A DNA stretch of 64,000 bases from Mixophyes australis (GCA_036250195.1 JAVHZZ010000074.1:1-64000); one strand, 5' to 3'. Shown: positions 40,813 through 54,775, counted from the stretch's first letter. Notes: generated by a model not told the origin, from the letters alone. Numbers and translations are program-made.

Positions 40813-41886
40813 TTGCCGTCCAAAAACAAGGCTTTTTTACACTCCTGTCTCCCTTTCTCTTGGAAACAATGACTTACATCAATCCTTTTACATAATTATT
40901 GTTTCTCATGACATTTCTAACATTGCCCACAATTATCAACTTTCTAAGTCTTTCTGAGCAAGAGAAATCGTAAAAGATAGTCATTTCTTCATTGCCGTCC
41001 AAAAACAAGGCTTTTTTACACTCCTGTCTCCCTTTCTCTTGGAAACAATGACTAACATCAATCCTTTTACATAATTCTTGTTTCTCATGACATTTCTAAC
41101 ATTGCCCACAATTATCAACTTTCTAAGTCTTTCTGAGCAAGAGAAATCGCAAAAGACAGTCATTTCTTCATTGCCGTCCAAAAACAACGCTTTTTTACAC
41201 TCCTGTCTCCCTTTCTCTTGCAAACAATGACTTACATCAATCCTTTTACATAATTCTTGTTTCTCATGACATTTCTAACATTGCCCACAATTATCAACTT
41301 TCTAAGTCTTTCTGAGCAAGAGAAATCGCAAAAGATAGTCATTTCTTCATTGCCGTCCAAAAACAAGGCTTTTTTACACTCCTGTCTCCCTTTCTCTTGG
41401 AAACAATGACTAACATCAATCCTTTTACATAATTCTTGTTTCTCATGACATTTCTAACATTGCCCACAATTATCAACTTTCTAAGTCTTTCTGAGCAAGA
41501 GAAATCGCAAAAGATAGTCATTTCTTCATTGCCGTCCAAAAACAAGGCTTTTTTACACTCCTGTCTCCCTTTCTCTTGGAAACAATGACTTACATCAATC
41601 CTTTTACATAATTCTTGTTTCTCATGACATTTCTAACATTGCCCACAATTATCAACTTTCTAAGTCTTTCTGAGCAAGAGAAATCGCAAAAGATAGTCAT
41701 TTCTTCATTGCCGTCCAAAAACAACGCTTTTTTACACTCCTGTCTCACTTTCTCTTGGAAACAATGACTAACATCAATCCTTTTACATAATTCTTGTTTC
41801 TCATGACATTTCTAACATTGCCCACAATTATCAACTTTCTAAGTCTTTCAGAGCAAGAGAAATCGCAAAAGATAGTCATTTCTTCA
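40813..41886. repeat. Six-monomer linker with p51C cassette
   Basis: p86A with CGTAAAAG (p158A) near 40970; p63A+p166C (40992); p18C+p51C (CTTGCAAAC near 41219); p63A (41350); plain; p18C+p40A+p63A+p143A, which leads into the p79A monomer at 41887. The p158A and p51C copies repeat the arrangement near 25934-26184. The two places are therefore related by an older duplication about 84 monomers apart. Confidence 0.78.
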
Positions 41887-44800
41887 TTGCCGTCCAAAAA
41901 CAAGGCTTTTTTACACTCCTGTCTCCCTTTCTCTTGGAAACAATGACTTACATCAATCCTTTTAAATAAATCTTGTTTCTCATGACATTTCTAACAATGC
42001 CCTCAATTATCAACTTTCTAAGTCTTTCTGATCAAGAACAATCGCAAAACAAAGTCATTTCTTCATTGCCGTCCAAAAACAACGCTTTTTTACACTCCTG
42101 TCTCCCTTTCTCTTGGAAACAATGACTTACATCAATCCTTTTACATAATTCTTGTTTCTCATGACATTTCTAACATTGCCCACAATTATCAACTTTCTAA
42201 GTCTTTCTGAGCAAGAGAAATCGCAAAAGATAGTCATTTCTTCATTGCCGTCCAAAAACAAGGCTTTTTTACACTCCTGTCTCCCTTTCTCTTGGAAACA
42301 ATGACTTACATCAATCCTTTTACATAATTCTTGTTTCTCATGACATTTATAACATTGCCCACAATTATCAACTTTCTAAGTCTTTCTGAGCAAGAGAAAT
42401 CGCAAAAGATAGTCATTTCTTCATTGCCGTCCAAAAACAACGCTTTTTTACACTCCTGTCTCCCTTTCCCTTGGAAACAATGACTTACATCAATCCTTTT
42501 ACATAATTCTTGTTTCTCATGACATTTCTAACATTGCCCACAATTATCAACTTTCTAAGTCTTTCTGAGCAAGAGAAATCGCAAAAGATAGTCATTTCTT
42601 CATTGCCGTCCAAAAACAACGCTTTTTTACACTCCTGTCTCCCTTTCTCTTGGAAACAATGACTAACATCAATCCTTTTACATAATTCTTGTTTCTCATG
42701 ACATTTCTAACATTGCCCACAATTATCAACTTTCTAAGTCTTTCTGAGCAAGAGAAATCGCAAAAGATAGTCATTTCTTCATTGCCGTCCAAAAACAAGG
42801 CTTTTTTACACTCCTGTCTCCCTTTCTCTTGGAAACAATGACTTACATCAATCCTTTTACATAATTCTTGTTTCTCATGACATTTCTAACATTGCCCACA
42901 ATTATCAACTTTCTAAGTCTTTCTGAGCAAGAGAAATCGCAAAAGATAGTCATTTCTTCATTGCCGTCCAAAAACAAGGCTTTTTTACACTCCTGTCTCC
43001 CTTTCTCTTGGAAACAATGACTAACATCAATCCTTTTACATAATTCTTTTTTCTCATGACATTTCTAACATTGCCCACAATTATCAACTTTCTAAGTCTT
43101 TCTGAGCAAGAGAAATCGCAAAAGATAGTCATTTCTTCATTGCCGTCCAAAAACAAGGCTTTTTTACACTCCTGTCTCCCTTTCCCTTGGAAACAATGAC
43201 TTACATCAATCCTTTTACATAATTCTTGTTTCTAATGACATTTCTAACATTGCCCACAATTATCAACTTTCTAAGTCTTTCTGATCAAGAGAAATCGCAA
43301 AACATAGTCATTTCTTCATTGCCGTCCAAAAACAAGGTTTTTTTACACTCCTGTCTCCCTTTCTCTTGGAAACAATGACTAACATCAATCCTTTTACATA
43401 ATTCTTGTTTCTCATGACATTTCTAACATTGCCCACAATTATCAACTTTCTAAGTCTTTCTGAGCAAGAGAAATCGCAAAAGATAGTCATTTCTTCATTG
43501 CCGTCCAAAAACAAGGCTTTTTTACACTCCTGTCTCCCTTTCTCTTGGAAACAATGACTTACATCAATCCTTTTACATAATTCTTGTTTCTCATGACATT
43601 TCTAACATTGCCCACAATTATCAACTTTCTAAGTCTTTCTGAGCAAGAGAAATCGCAAAAGATAGTCATTTCTTCATTGCCGTCCAAAAACAACGCTTTT
43701 TTACACTCCTGTCTCCCTTTCTCTTGGAAACAATGACTTACATCAATCCTTTTACATAATTCTTGTTTCTCATGACATTTCTAACATTGCCCACAATTAT
43801 CAACTTTCTAATTCTTTCTGAGCAAGAGAAATCGCAAAAGATAGTCATTTCTTCATTGCCGTCCAAAAACAAGGCTTTTTTACACTCCTGTCTCCCTTTC
43901 TCTTGGAAACAATGACTTACATCAATCCTTTTACATAATTCTTGTTTCTCATGACATTTCTAACATTGCCCACAATTATCAACTTTCTAAGTCTTTCTGA
44001 GCAAGAGAAATCGCAAAAGATAGTCATTTCTTCATTGCCGTCCAAAAACAACGCTTTTTTACACTCCTGTCTCCCTTTCCCTTGGAAACAATGACTTACA
44101 TCAATCCTTTTACATAATTCTTGTTTCTCATGACATTTCTAACATTGCCCACAATTATCAACTTTCTAAGTCTTTCTGATCAAGAAAAATCGCAAAACAT
44201 AGTCATTTCTTCATTGCCGTCCAAAAACAAGGCTTTTTTACACTCCTGTCTCCCTTTCGCTTGGAAACAATGACTTACATCAATCCTTTTACATAATTCT
44301 TGTTTCTCATGACATTTCTAACATTGCCCACAATTATCAACTTTCTAAGTCTTTCTGAGCAAGAGAAATCGCAAAAGATAGTCATTTCTTCATTGCCGTC
44401 CAAAAACAACGCTTTTTTACACTCCTGTCTCCCTTTCTCTTGGAAACAATGACTAACATCAATCCTTTTACATAATTATTGTTTCTCATGACATTTCTAA
44501 CATTGCCCACAATTATCAACTTTCTAAGTCTTTCTGAGCAAGAGAAATCGCAAAAGACAGTCATTTCTTCATTGCCGTCCAAAAACAACGCTTTTTTACA
44601 CTCCTGTCTCCCTTTCTCTTGGAAACAATGACTTACATCAATCCTTTTACATAATTCTTGTTTCTCATGACATTTCTAACATTGCCCACAATTATCAAAT
44701 TTCTAAGTCTTTCTGAGCAAGAGAAATCGCAAAAGATAGTCATTTCTTCATTGCCGTCCAAAAACAAGGCTTTTTTACACTCCTGTCTCCCTTTCTCTTG

Positions 44801-45108
44801 GAAACAATGACTTACATCAATCCTTTTACATAATTTTTGTTTCTCATGACATTTCTAACATTGCCCACAATTATCAACTTTCTAAGTCTTTCTGAGCAAG
44901 AGAAATCGCAAAAGATAGTCATTTCTTCATTGCCGTCCAAAAACAAGGCTTTTTTACACTCCTGTCTCCCTTTCTCTTGGAAACAATGACTTACATCAAT
45001 CCTTTTACATAATTCTTGTTTCTCATGACATTTCTAACATTGCCCACAATTATCAACTTTCTAAGTCTTTCTGAGCAAGAGAAATCGCAAAAGATAGTCA
45101 TTTCTTCA
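41887..45108. repeat. Truncated higher-order unit G and following mosaic, 18 monomers
   Basis: p79A, p18C, p105A, p18C+p46C, p18C+p63A (42603), plain, then a chimeric p89T monomer (42961-43139) joined directly to p46C+p95A+p146T, p63A+p20T (43319), plain, p136T, plain, p18C+p46C+p146T, p46G, p18C+p63A+p86A (44393), p18C+p128A and two plain. The p18C and p46C+p105A monomers that separate p89T from p95A in units E and F are absent, which is consistent with a deletion whose junction lies inside the chimeric copy. Confidence 0.8.
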
Positions 45109-46003
45109 TTGCCGTCCAAAAACAAGGCTTTTTTACACTCCTGTCTCCCTTTCTCTTGGAAACAATGACTAACATCAATCCTTTTACATAATTCTTTTTT
45201 CTCATGACATTTCTAACATTGCCCACAATTATCAACTTTCTAAGTCTTTCTGAGCAAGAGAAATCGCAAAACACAGTCATTTCTTCATTGCCGTCCAAAA
45301 ACAAGGCTTTTTTACACTCCTGTCTCCCTTTCTCTTGGAAACAATGACTTACATCAATCCTTTTACATAATTCTTGTTTCTCATGACATTTCTAACATTG
45401 CCCACAATTATCAACTTTCTAAGTCTTTCTGAGCAAGAGAAATCGCAAAAGATAGTCATTTCTTCATTGCCGTCCAAAAACAACGCTTTTTTACACTCCT
45501 GTCTCCCTTTCTCTTGGAAACAATGACTTACATCAATCCTTTTACATAATTCTTGTTTCTCATGACATTTCTAACATTGCCCACAATTATCAACTTTCTA
45601 AGTCTTTCTGAGCAAGAGAAATCGCAAAAGATAGTCATTTCTTCATTGCCGTCCAAAAACAAGGCTTTTTTACACTCCTGTCTCCCTTTCCCTTGGAAAC
45701 AATGACTTACATCAATCCTTTTACATAATTCTTGTTTCTCATGACATTTATAACATTGCCCACAATTATCAACTTTCTAAGTCTTTCTGATCAAGAAAAA
45801 TCGCAAAACATAGTCATTTCTTCATTGCCGTCCAAAAACAACGCTTTTTTACACTCCTGTCTCCCTTTCCCTTGGAAACAATGACTTACATCAATCCTTT
45901 TACATAATTCTTGTTTCTAATGACATTTCTAACATTGCCCACAATTATCAACTTTCTAAGTCTTTCTGATCAAGAAAAATCGCAAAACATAGTCATTTCT
46001 TCA
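45109..46003. repeat. Five monomers from p89T to p95A
   Basis: p63A+p89T+p164C+p166C (45109-45287), plain, p18C, p46C+p105A+p146T, p18C+p46C+p95A+p146T. This is the complete order found in units E and F and again at 48870, so the mosaic re-enters the higher-order frame here. Confidence 0.8.
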
Positions 46004-46899
46004 TTGCCGTCCAAAAACAAGGTTTTTTTACACTCCTGTCTCCCTTTCTCTTGGAAACAATGACTAACATCAATCCTTTTACATAATTCTTGTTTCTCAT
46101 GACATTTCTAACATTGCCCACAATTATCAACTTTCTAAGTCTTTCTGAGCAAGAGAAATCGCAAAAGATAGTCATTTCTTCATTGCCGTCCAAAAACAAG
46201 GCTTTTTTTACACTCCTGTCTCCCTTTCTCTTGGAAACAATGACTTACATCAATCCTTTTACATAATTCTTGTTTCTCATGACATTTCTAACATTGCCCA
46301 CAATTATCAACTTTCTAAGTCTTTCTGAGCAAGAGAAATCGCAAAAGATAGTCATTTCTTCATTGCCGTCCAAAAACAACGCTTTTTTACACTCCTGTCT
46401 CCCTTTCTCTTGGAAACAATGACTTACATCAATCCTTTTACATAATTCTTGTTTCTCATGACATTTCTAACATTGCCCACAATTATCAACTTTCTAATTC
46501 TTTCTGAGCAAGAGAAATCGCAAAAGATAGTCATTTCTTCATTGCCGTCCAAAAACAAGGCTTTTTTACACTCCTGTCTCCCTTTCTCTTGGAAACAATG
46601 ACTTACATCAATCCTTTTACATAATTCTTGTTTCTCATGACATTTATAACATTGCCCACAATTATCAACTTTCTAAGTCTTTCTGAGCAAGAGAAATCGC
46701 AAAAGATAGTCATTTCTTCATTGCCGTCCAAAAACAAGGCTTTTTTACACTCCTGTCTCCCTTTCCCTTGGAAACAATGACTTACATCAATCCTTTTACA
46801 TAATTCTTGTTTCTAATGACATTTCTAACATTGCCCACAATTATCAACTTTCTAAGTCTTTCTGATCAAGAGAAATCGCAAAACATAGTCATTTCTTCA
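46004..46899. repeat. 5-monomer tandem duplication, copy 1 (896 bp)
   Basis: p63A+p20T; a copy with T7 instead of T6 at p21 (near 46203); p18C+p136T; p105A; p46C+p95A+p146T. The extra T makes the unit 896 rather than 895 bp, and the next copy has the same length and the same T7. Confidence 0.87.
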
Positions 46900-47795
46900 T
46901 TGCCGTCCAAAAACAAGGTTTTTTTACACTCCTGTCTCCCTTTCTCTTGGAAACAATGACTAACATCAATCCTTTTACATAATTCTTGTTTCTCATGACA
47001 TTTCTAACATTGCCCACAATTATCAACTTTCTAAGTCTTTCTGAGCAAGAGAAATCGCAAAAGATAGTCATTTCTTCATTGCCGTCCAAAAACAAGGCTT
47101 TTTTTACACTCCTGTCTCCCTTTCTCTTGGAAACAATGACTTACATCAATCCTTTTACATAATTCTTGTTTCTCATGACATTTCTAACATTGCCCACAAT
47201 TATCAACTTTCTAAGTCTTTCTGAGCAAGAGAAATCGCAAAAGATAGTCATTTCTTCATTGCCGTCCAAAAACAACGCTTTTTTACACTCCTGTCTCCCT
47301 TTCTCTTGGAAACAATGACTTACATCAATCCTTTTACATAATTCTTGTTTCTCATGACATTTCTAACATTGCCCACAATTATCAACTTTCTAATTCTTTC
47401 TGAGCAAGAGAAATCGCAAAAGATAGTCATTTCTTCATTGCCGTCCAAAAACAAGGCTTTTTTACACTCCTGTCTCCCTTTCTCTTGGAAACAATGACTT
47501 ACATCAATCCTTTTACATAATTCTTGTTTCTCATGACATTTCTAACATTGCCCACAATTATCAACTTTCTAAGTCTTTCTGAGCAAGAGAAATCGCAAAA
47601 GATAGTCATTTCTTCATTGCCGTCCAAAAACAACGCTTTTTTACACTCCTGTCTCCCTTTCCCTTGGAAACAATGACTTACATCAATCCTTTTACATAAT
47701 TCTTGTTTCTCATGACATTTCTAACATTGCCCACAATTATCAACTTTCTAAGTCTTTCTGATCAAGAAAAATCGCAAAACATAGTCATTTCTTCA
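46900..47795. repeat. 5-monomer tandem duplication, copy 2 (896 bp)
   Basis: p63A+p20T (46900); T7 copy (near 47099); p18C+p136T (near 47394); plain; p18C+p46C+p146T. The shared T7 shows it descends from the same event as the preceding 896-bp unit. The last two monomers differ, so the exchange ended within this unit or was followed by conversion. Confidence 0.86.
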
Positions 47796-50659
47796 TTGCC
47801 GTCCAAAAACAAGGCTTTTTTACACTCCTGTCTCCCTTTCTCTTGGAAACAATGACTAACATTAATCCTTTTACATAATTCTTGTTTCTCATGACATTTC
47901 TAACATTGCCCACAATTATCAACTTTCTAAGTCTTTCTGAGCAAGAGAAATCGCAAAAGATAGTCATTTCTTCATTGCCGTCCAAAAACAAGGCTTTTTT
48001 ACACTCCTGTCTCCCTTTCGCTTGGAAACAATGACTTACATCAATCCTTTTACATAATTCTTGTTTCTCATGACATTTCTAACATTGCCCACAATTATCA
48101 ACTTTCTAAGTCTTTCTGAGCAAGAGAAATCGCAAAAGATAGTCATTTCTTCATTGCCGTCCAAAAACAAGGCTTTTTTACACTCCTGTCTCCCTTTCTC
48201 TTGGAAACAATGACTAACATCAATCCTTTTACATAATTATTGTTTCTCATGACATTTCTAACATTGCCCACAATTATCAACTTTCTAAGTCTTTCTGAGC
48301 AAGAGAAATCGCAAAAGACAGTCATTTCTTCATTGCCGTCCAAAAACAACGCTTTTTTACACTCCTGTCTCCCTTTCTCTTGGAAACAATGACTTACATC
48401 AATCCTTTTACATAATTCTTGTTTCTCATGACATTTCTAACATTGCCCACAATTATCAAATTTCTAAGTCTTTCTGAGCAAGAGAAATCGCAAAAGATAG
48501 TCATTTCTTCATTGCCGTCCAAAAACAAGGCTTTTTTACACTCCTGTCTCCCTTTCTCTTGGAAACAATGACTTACATCAATCCTTTTACATAATTATTG
48601 TTTCTCATGACATTTCTAACATTGCCCACAATTATCAACTTTCTAAGTCTTTCTGAGCAAGAGAAATCGCAAAAGATAGTCATTTCTTCATTGCCGTCCA
48701 AAAACAAGGCTTTTTTACACTCCTGTCTCCCTTTCTCTTGGAAACAATGACTTACATCAATCCTTTTACATAATTCTTGTTTCTCATGACATTTCTAACA
48801 TTGCCCACAATTATCAACTTTCTAAGTCTTTCTGAGCAAGAGAAATCGCAAAAGATAGTCATTTCTTCATTGCCGTCCAAAAACAAGGCTTTTTTACACT
48901 CCTGTCTCCCTTTCTCTTGGAAACAATGACTAACATCAATCCTTTTACATAATTCTTTTTTCTCATGACATTTCTAACATTGCCCACAATTATCAACTTT
49001 CTAAGTCTTTCTGAGCAAGAGAAATCGCAAAACACAGTCATTTCTTCATTGCCGTCCAAAAACAAGGCTTTTTTACACTCCTGTCTCCCTTTCTCTTGGA
49101 AACAATGACTTACATCAATCCTTTTACATAATTCTTGTTTCTCATGACATTTCTAACATTGCCCACAATTATCAACTTTCTAAGTCTTTCTGAGCAAGAG
49201 AAATCGCAAAAGATAGTCATTTCTTCATTGCCGTCCAAAAACAACGCTTTTTTACACTCCTGTCTCCCTTTCTCTTGGAAACAATGACTTACATCAATCC
49301 TTTTACATAATTCTTGTTTCTCATGACATTTCTAACATTGCCCACAATTATCAACTTTCTAAGTCTTTCTGAGCAAGAGAAATCGCAAAAGATAGTCATT
49401 TCTTCATTGCCGTCCAAAAACAAGGCTTTTTTACACTCCTGTCTCCCTTTCCCTTGGAAACAATGACTTACATCAATCCTTTTACATAATTCTTGTTTCT
49501 CATGACATTTATAACATTGCCCACAATTATCAACTTTCTAAGTCTTTCTGAGCAAGAGAAATCGCAAAAGATAGTCATTTCTTCATTGCCGTCCAAAAAC
49601 AACGCTTTTTTACACTCCTGTCTCCCTTTCCCTTGGAAACAATGACTTACATCAATCCTTTTACATAATTCTTGTTTCTAATGACATTTCTAACATTGCC
49701 CACAATTATCAACTTTCTAAGTCTTTCTGATCAAGAAAAATCGCAAAACATAGTCATTTCTTCATTGCCGTCCAAAAACAAGGTTTTTTTACACTCCTGT
49801 CTCCCTTTCTCTTGGAAACAATGACTAACATCAATCCTTTTACATAATTCTTGTTTCTCATGACATTTCTAACATTGCCCACAATTATCAACTTTCTAAG
49901 TCTTTCTGAGCAAGAGAAATCGCAAAAGATAGTCATTTCTTCATTGCCGTCCAAAAACAAGGCTTTTTTACACTCCTGTCTCCCTTTCTCTTGGAAACAA
50001 TGACTTACATCAATCCTTTTACATAATTCTTGTTTCTCATGACATTTCTAACATTGCCCACAATTATCAACTTTCTAAGTCTTTCTGAGCAAGAGAAATC
50101 GCAAAAGATAGTCATTTCTTCATTGCCGTCCAAAAACAACGCTTTTTTACACTCCTGTCTCCCTTTCTCTTGGAAACAATGACTTACATCAATCCTTTTA
50201 CATAATTCTTGTTTCTCATGACATTTCTAACATTGCCCACAATTATCAACTTTCTAATTCTTTCTGAGCAAGAGAAATCGCAAAAGATAGTCATTTCTTC
50301 ATTGCCCTCCAAAAACAAGGCTTTTTTACACTCCTGTCTCCCTTTCTCTTGGAAACAATGACTTACATCAATCCTTTTACATAATTCTTGTTTCTCATGA
50401 CATTTATAACATTGCCCACAATTATCAACTTTCTAAGTCTTTCTGAGCAAGAGAAATCGCAAAAGATAGTCATTTCTTCATTGCCGTCCAAAAACAACGC
50501 TTTTTTACACTCCTGTCTCCCTTTCCCTTGGAAACAATGACTTACATCAATCCTTTTACATAATTCTTGTTTCTCATGACATTTCTAACATTGCCCACAA
50601 TTATCAACTTTCTAAGTCTTTCTGATCAAGAAAAATCGCAAAACATAGTCATTTCTTCA
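47796..50659. repeat. 16-monomer higher-order unit (2864 bp)
   Basis: p63A+p68T; p46G; p63A+p86A (48154); p18C+p128A; p63T+p86A; plain; p63A+p89T (48870); plain; p18C; p46C+p105A; p18C+p46C+p95A+p146T; p63A+p20T (49765); plain; p18C+p136T; p105A with the rare p6 C (GCCCTCC at 50302); p18C+p46C+p146T. The next p63A+p68T is exactly 2864 bp (16 x 179) on. It combines the 7-mer start with the higher-order p89T-p20T segment. Confidence 0.83.
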
Positions 50660-51912
50660 TTGCCGTCCAAAAACAAGGCTTTTTTACACTCCTGTCTCCC
50701 TTTCTCTTGGAAACAATGACTAACATTAATCCTTTTACATAATTCTTGTTTCTCATGACATTTCTAACATTGCCCACAATTATCAACTTTCTAAGTCTTT
50801 CTGAGCAAGAGAAATCGCAAAAGATAGTCATTTCTTCATTGCCGTCCAAAAACAAGGCTTTTTTACACTCCTGTCTCCCTTTCGCTTGGAAACAATGACT
50901 TACATCAATCCTTTTACATAATTCTTGTTTCTCATGACATTTCTAACATTGCCCACAATTATCAACTTTCTAAGTCTTTCTGAGCAAGAGAAATCGCAAA
51001 AGATAGTCATTTCTTCATTGCCGTCCAAAAACAAGGCTTTTTTACACTCCTGTCTCCCTTTCTCTTGGAAACAATGACTAACATCAATCCTTTTACATAA
51101 TTATTGTTTCTCATGACATTTCTAACATTGCCCACAATTATCAACTTTCTAAGTCTTTCTGAGCAAGAGAAATCGCAAAAGACAGTCATTTCTTCATTGC
51201 CGTCCAAAAACAACGCTTTTTTACACTCCTGTCTCCCTTTCTCTTGGAAACAATGACTTACATCAATCCTTTTACATAATTCTTGTTTCTCATGACATTT
51301 CTAACATTGCCCACAATTATCAAATTTCTAAGTCTTTCTGAGCAAGAGAAATCGCAAAAGATAGTCATTTCTTCATTGCCGTCCAAAAACAAGGCTTTTT
51401 TACACTCCTGTCTCCCTTTCTCTTGGAAACAATGACTTACATTAATCCTTTTACATAATTCTTGTTTCTCATGACATTTCTAACATTGCCCACAATTATC
51501 AACTTTCTAAGTCTTTCTGATCAAGAAAAATCGCAAAACATAGTCATTTCTTCATTGCCGTCCAAAAACAAGGCTTTTTTACACTCCTGTCTCCCTTTCT
51601 CTTGGAAACAATGACTTACATCAATCCTTTTACATAATTCTTGTTTCTCATGACATTTATAACATTGCCCACAATTATCAACTTTCTAAGTCTTTCTGAG
51701 CAAGAGAAATCGCAAAAGATAGTCATTTCTTCATTGCCGTCCAAAAACAACGCTTTTTTACACTCCTGTCTCCCTTTCCCTTGGAAACAATGACTTACAT
51801 CAATCCTTTTACATAATTCTTGTTTCTCATGACATTTCTAACATTGCCCACAATTATCAACTTTCTAAGTCTTTCTGATCAAGAAAAATCGCAAAACATA
51901 GTCATTTCTTCA
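50660..51912. repeat. 7-monomer unit, left tandem copy of second pair (1253 bp)
   Basis: The same seven-monomer order as at 38307: p68T, p46G, p86A, p18C+p128A, p63T+p68T+p146T, p105A, p18C+p46C+p146T. Followed without break by a second copy at 51913. Confidence 0.85.
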
Positions 51913-53165
51913 TTGCCGTCCAAAAACAAGGCTTTTTTACACTCCTGTCTCCCTTTCTCTTGGAAACAATGACTAACATTAATCCTTTTACATAATTCTT
52001 GTTTCTCATGACATTTCTAACATTGCCCACAATTATCAACTTTCTAAGTCTTTCTGAGCAAGAGAAATCGCAAAAGATAGTCATTTCTTCATTGCCGTCC
52101 AAAAACAAGGCTTTTTTACACTCCTGTCTCCCTTTCGCTTGGAAACAATGACTTACATCAATCCTTTTACATAATTCTTGTTTCTCATGACATTTCTAAC
52201 ATTGCCCACAATTATCAACTTTCTAAGTCTTTCTGAGCAAGAGAAATCGCAAAAGATAGTCATTTCTTCATTGCCGTCCAAAAACAAGGCTTTTTTACAC
52301 TCCTGTCTCCCTTTCTCTTGGAAACAATGACTAACATCAATCCTTTTACATAATTATTGTTTCTCATGACATTTCTAACATTGCCCACAATTATCAACTT
52401 TCTAAGTCTTTCTGAGCAAGAGAAATCGCAAAAGACAGTCATTTCTTCATTGCCGTCCAAAAACAACGCTTTTTTACACTCCTGTCTCCCTTTCTCTTGG
52501 AAACAATGACTTACATCAATCCTTTTACATAATTCTTGTTTCTCATGACATTTCTAACATTGCCCACAATTATCAAATTTCTAAGTCTTTCTGAGCAAGA
52601 GAAATCGCAAAAGATAGTCATTTCTTCATTGCCGTCCAAAAACAAGGCTTTTTTACACTCCTGTCTCCCTTTCTCTTGGAAACAATGACTTACATCAATC
52701 CTTTTACATAATTCTTGTTTCTCATGACATTTCTAACATTGCCCACAATTATCAACTTTCTAAGTCTTTCTGATCAAGAAAAATCGCAAAACATAGTCAT
52801 TTCTTCATTGCCGTCCAAAAACAAGGCTTTTTTACACTCCTGTCTCACTTTCTCTTGGAAACAATGACTAACATCAATCCTTTTACATAATTCTTGTTTC
52901 TCATGACATTTCTAACATTGCCCACAATTATCAACTTTCTAAGTCTTTCTGAGCAAGAGAAATCGCAAAAGATAGTCATTTCTTCATTGCCGTCCAAAAA
53001 CAAGGCTTTTTTACACTCCTGTCTCCCTTTCTCTTGGAAACAATGACTAACATCAATCCTTTTACATAATTCTTGTTTCTCATGACATTTCTAACATTGC
53101 CCACAATTATCAACTTTCTAAGTCTTTCTGAGCAAGAGAAATCGCAAAAGATAGTCATTTCTTCA
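51913..53165. repeat. 7-monomer unit, right tandem copy of second pair (1253 bp)
   Basis: p63A+p68T; p46G; p63A+p86A (52271); p18C+p128A; p146T; p40A+p63A (near 52846); p63A (52987). It continues into the p166C / p51C / deletion cassette. Confidence 0.82.
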
Positions 53166-54059
53166 TTGCCGTCCAAAAACAAGGCTTTTTTACACTCCTG
53201 TCTCCCTTTCTCTTGGAAACAATGACTAACATCAATCCTTTTACATAATTCTTGTTTCTCATGACATTTCTAACATTGCCCACAATTATCAACTTTCTAA
53301 GTCTTTCTGAGCAAGAGAAATCGCAAAAGACAGTCATTTCTTCATTGCCGTCCAAAAACAACGCTTTTTTACACTCCTGTCTCCCTTTCTCTTGCAAACA
53401 ATGACTTACATCAATCCTTTTACATAATTCTTGTTTCTCATGACATTTCTAACATTGCCCACAATTATCAACTTTCTAAGTCTTTCTGAGCAAGAGAAAT
53501 CGCAAAAGATAGTCATTTCTTCATTGCCGTCCAAAAACAAGCTTTTTTACACTCCTGTCTCCCTTTCTCTTGGAAACAATGACTAACATCAATCCTTTTA
53601 CATAATTCTTGTTTCTCATGACATTTCTAACATTGCCCACAATTATCAACTTTCTAAGTCTTTCTGAGCAAGAGAAATCGCAAAAGATAGTCATTTCTTC
53701 ATTGCCGTCCAAAAACAACGCTTTTTTACACTCCTGTCTCCCTTTCCCTTGGAAACAATGACTTACATCAATCCTTTTACATAATTCTTGTTTCTCATGA
53801 CATTTCTAACATTGCCCACAATTATCAACTTTCTAAGTCTTTCTGAGCAAGAGAAATCGCAAAAGATAGTCATTTCTTCATTGCCGTCCAAAAACAAGGC
53901 TTTTTTACACTCCTGTCTCCCTTTCTCTTGGAAACAATGACTTACATCAATCCTTTTACATAATTCTTGTTTCTCATGACATTTCTAACATTGCCCACAA
54001 TTATCAACTTTCTAAGTCTTTCTGAGCAAGAGAAATCGCAAAAGATAGTCATTTCTTCA
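53166..54059. repeat. Five-monomer cassette with 1-bp deletion monomer (first occurrence)
   Basis: p63A+p166C; p18C+p51C; a p63A monomer lacking one G at p18-19 (53524), which creates AAGCTT at 53539-53544; p18C+p46C; plain. The p166C/p51C/deletion trio recurs at 57992, 59423, 60675 and 62643. The deletion is thus a derived marker of one recent lineage. It also truncates the minus-strand frame to 65 codons. Confidence 0.88.
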
Positions 54060-54775
54060 TTGCCGTCCAAAAACAAGGCTTTTTTACACTCCTGTCTCCC
54101 TTTCTCTTGGAAACAATGACTAACATCAATCCTTTTACATAATTCTTTTTTCTCATGACATTTCTAACATTGCCCACAATTATCAACTTTCTAAGTCTTT
54201 CTGAGCAAGAGAAATCGCAAAACACAGTCATTTCTTCATTGCCGTCCAAAAACAAGGCTTTTTTACACTCCTGTCTCCCTTTCTCTTGGAAACAATGACT
54301 TACATCAATCCTTTTACATAATTCTTGTTTCTCATGACATTTCTAACATTGCCCACAATTATCAACTTTCTAAGTCTTTCTGAGCAAGAGAAATCGCAAA
54401 AGATAGTCATTTCTTCATTGCCGTCCAAAAACAACGCTTTTTTACACTCCTGTCTCCCTTTCTCTTGGAAACAATGACTTACATCAATCCTTTTACATAA
54501 TTCTTGTTTCTCATGACATTTCTAACATTGCCCACAATTATCAACTTTCTAAGTCTTTCTGAGCAAGAGAAATCGCAAAAGATAGTCATTTCTTCATTGC
54601 CGTCCAAAAACAAGGCTTTTTTACACTCCTGTCTCCCTTTCCCTTGGAAACAATGACTTACATCAATCCTTTTACATAATTCTTGTTTCTCATGACATTT
54701 ATAACATTGCCCACAATTATCAACTTTCTAAGTCTTTCTGAGCAAGAGAAATCGCAAAAGATAGTCATTTCTTCA

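Larger units (their letters stand above)
48870..54059. repeat. Large segmental duplication, copy 1 (29 monomers, 5190 bp)
   Basis: Runs from the p89T monomer through the tandem 7-mers to the deletion cassette. From the p136T monomer onward each diagnostic monomer has a counterpart 27 monomers downstream (4826 bp, because of a net -7 bp). Examples are the rare p6 C at 50302 and 55128, p63A+p68T at 50660 and 55486, at 51913 and 56739, and the 1-bp deletion at 53539 and 58365. Confidence 0.85.

Noticed and set aside
16469..42065. AATAAA polyadenylation-like signal in the p79A monomers.
   Set aside because: It arises from two linked substitutions (p79A, p84A) in an AT-rich repeat with no transcription unit nearby.
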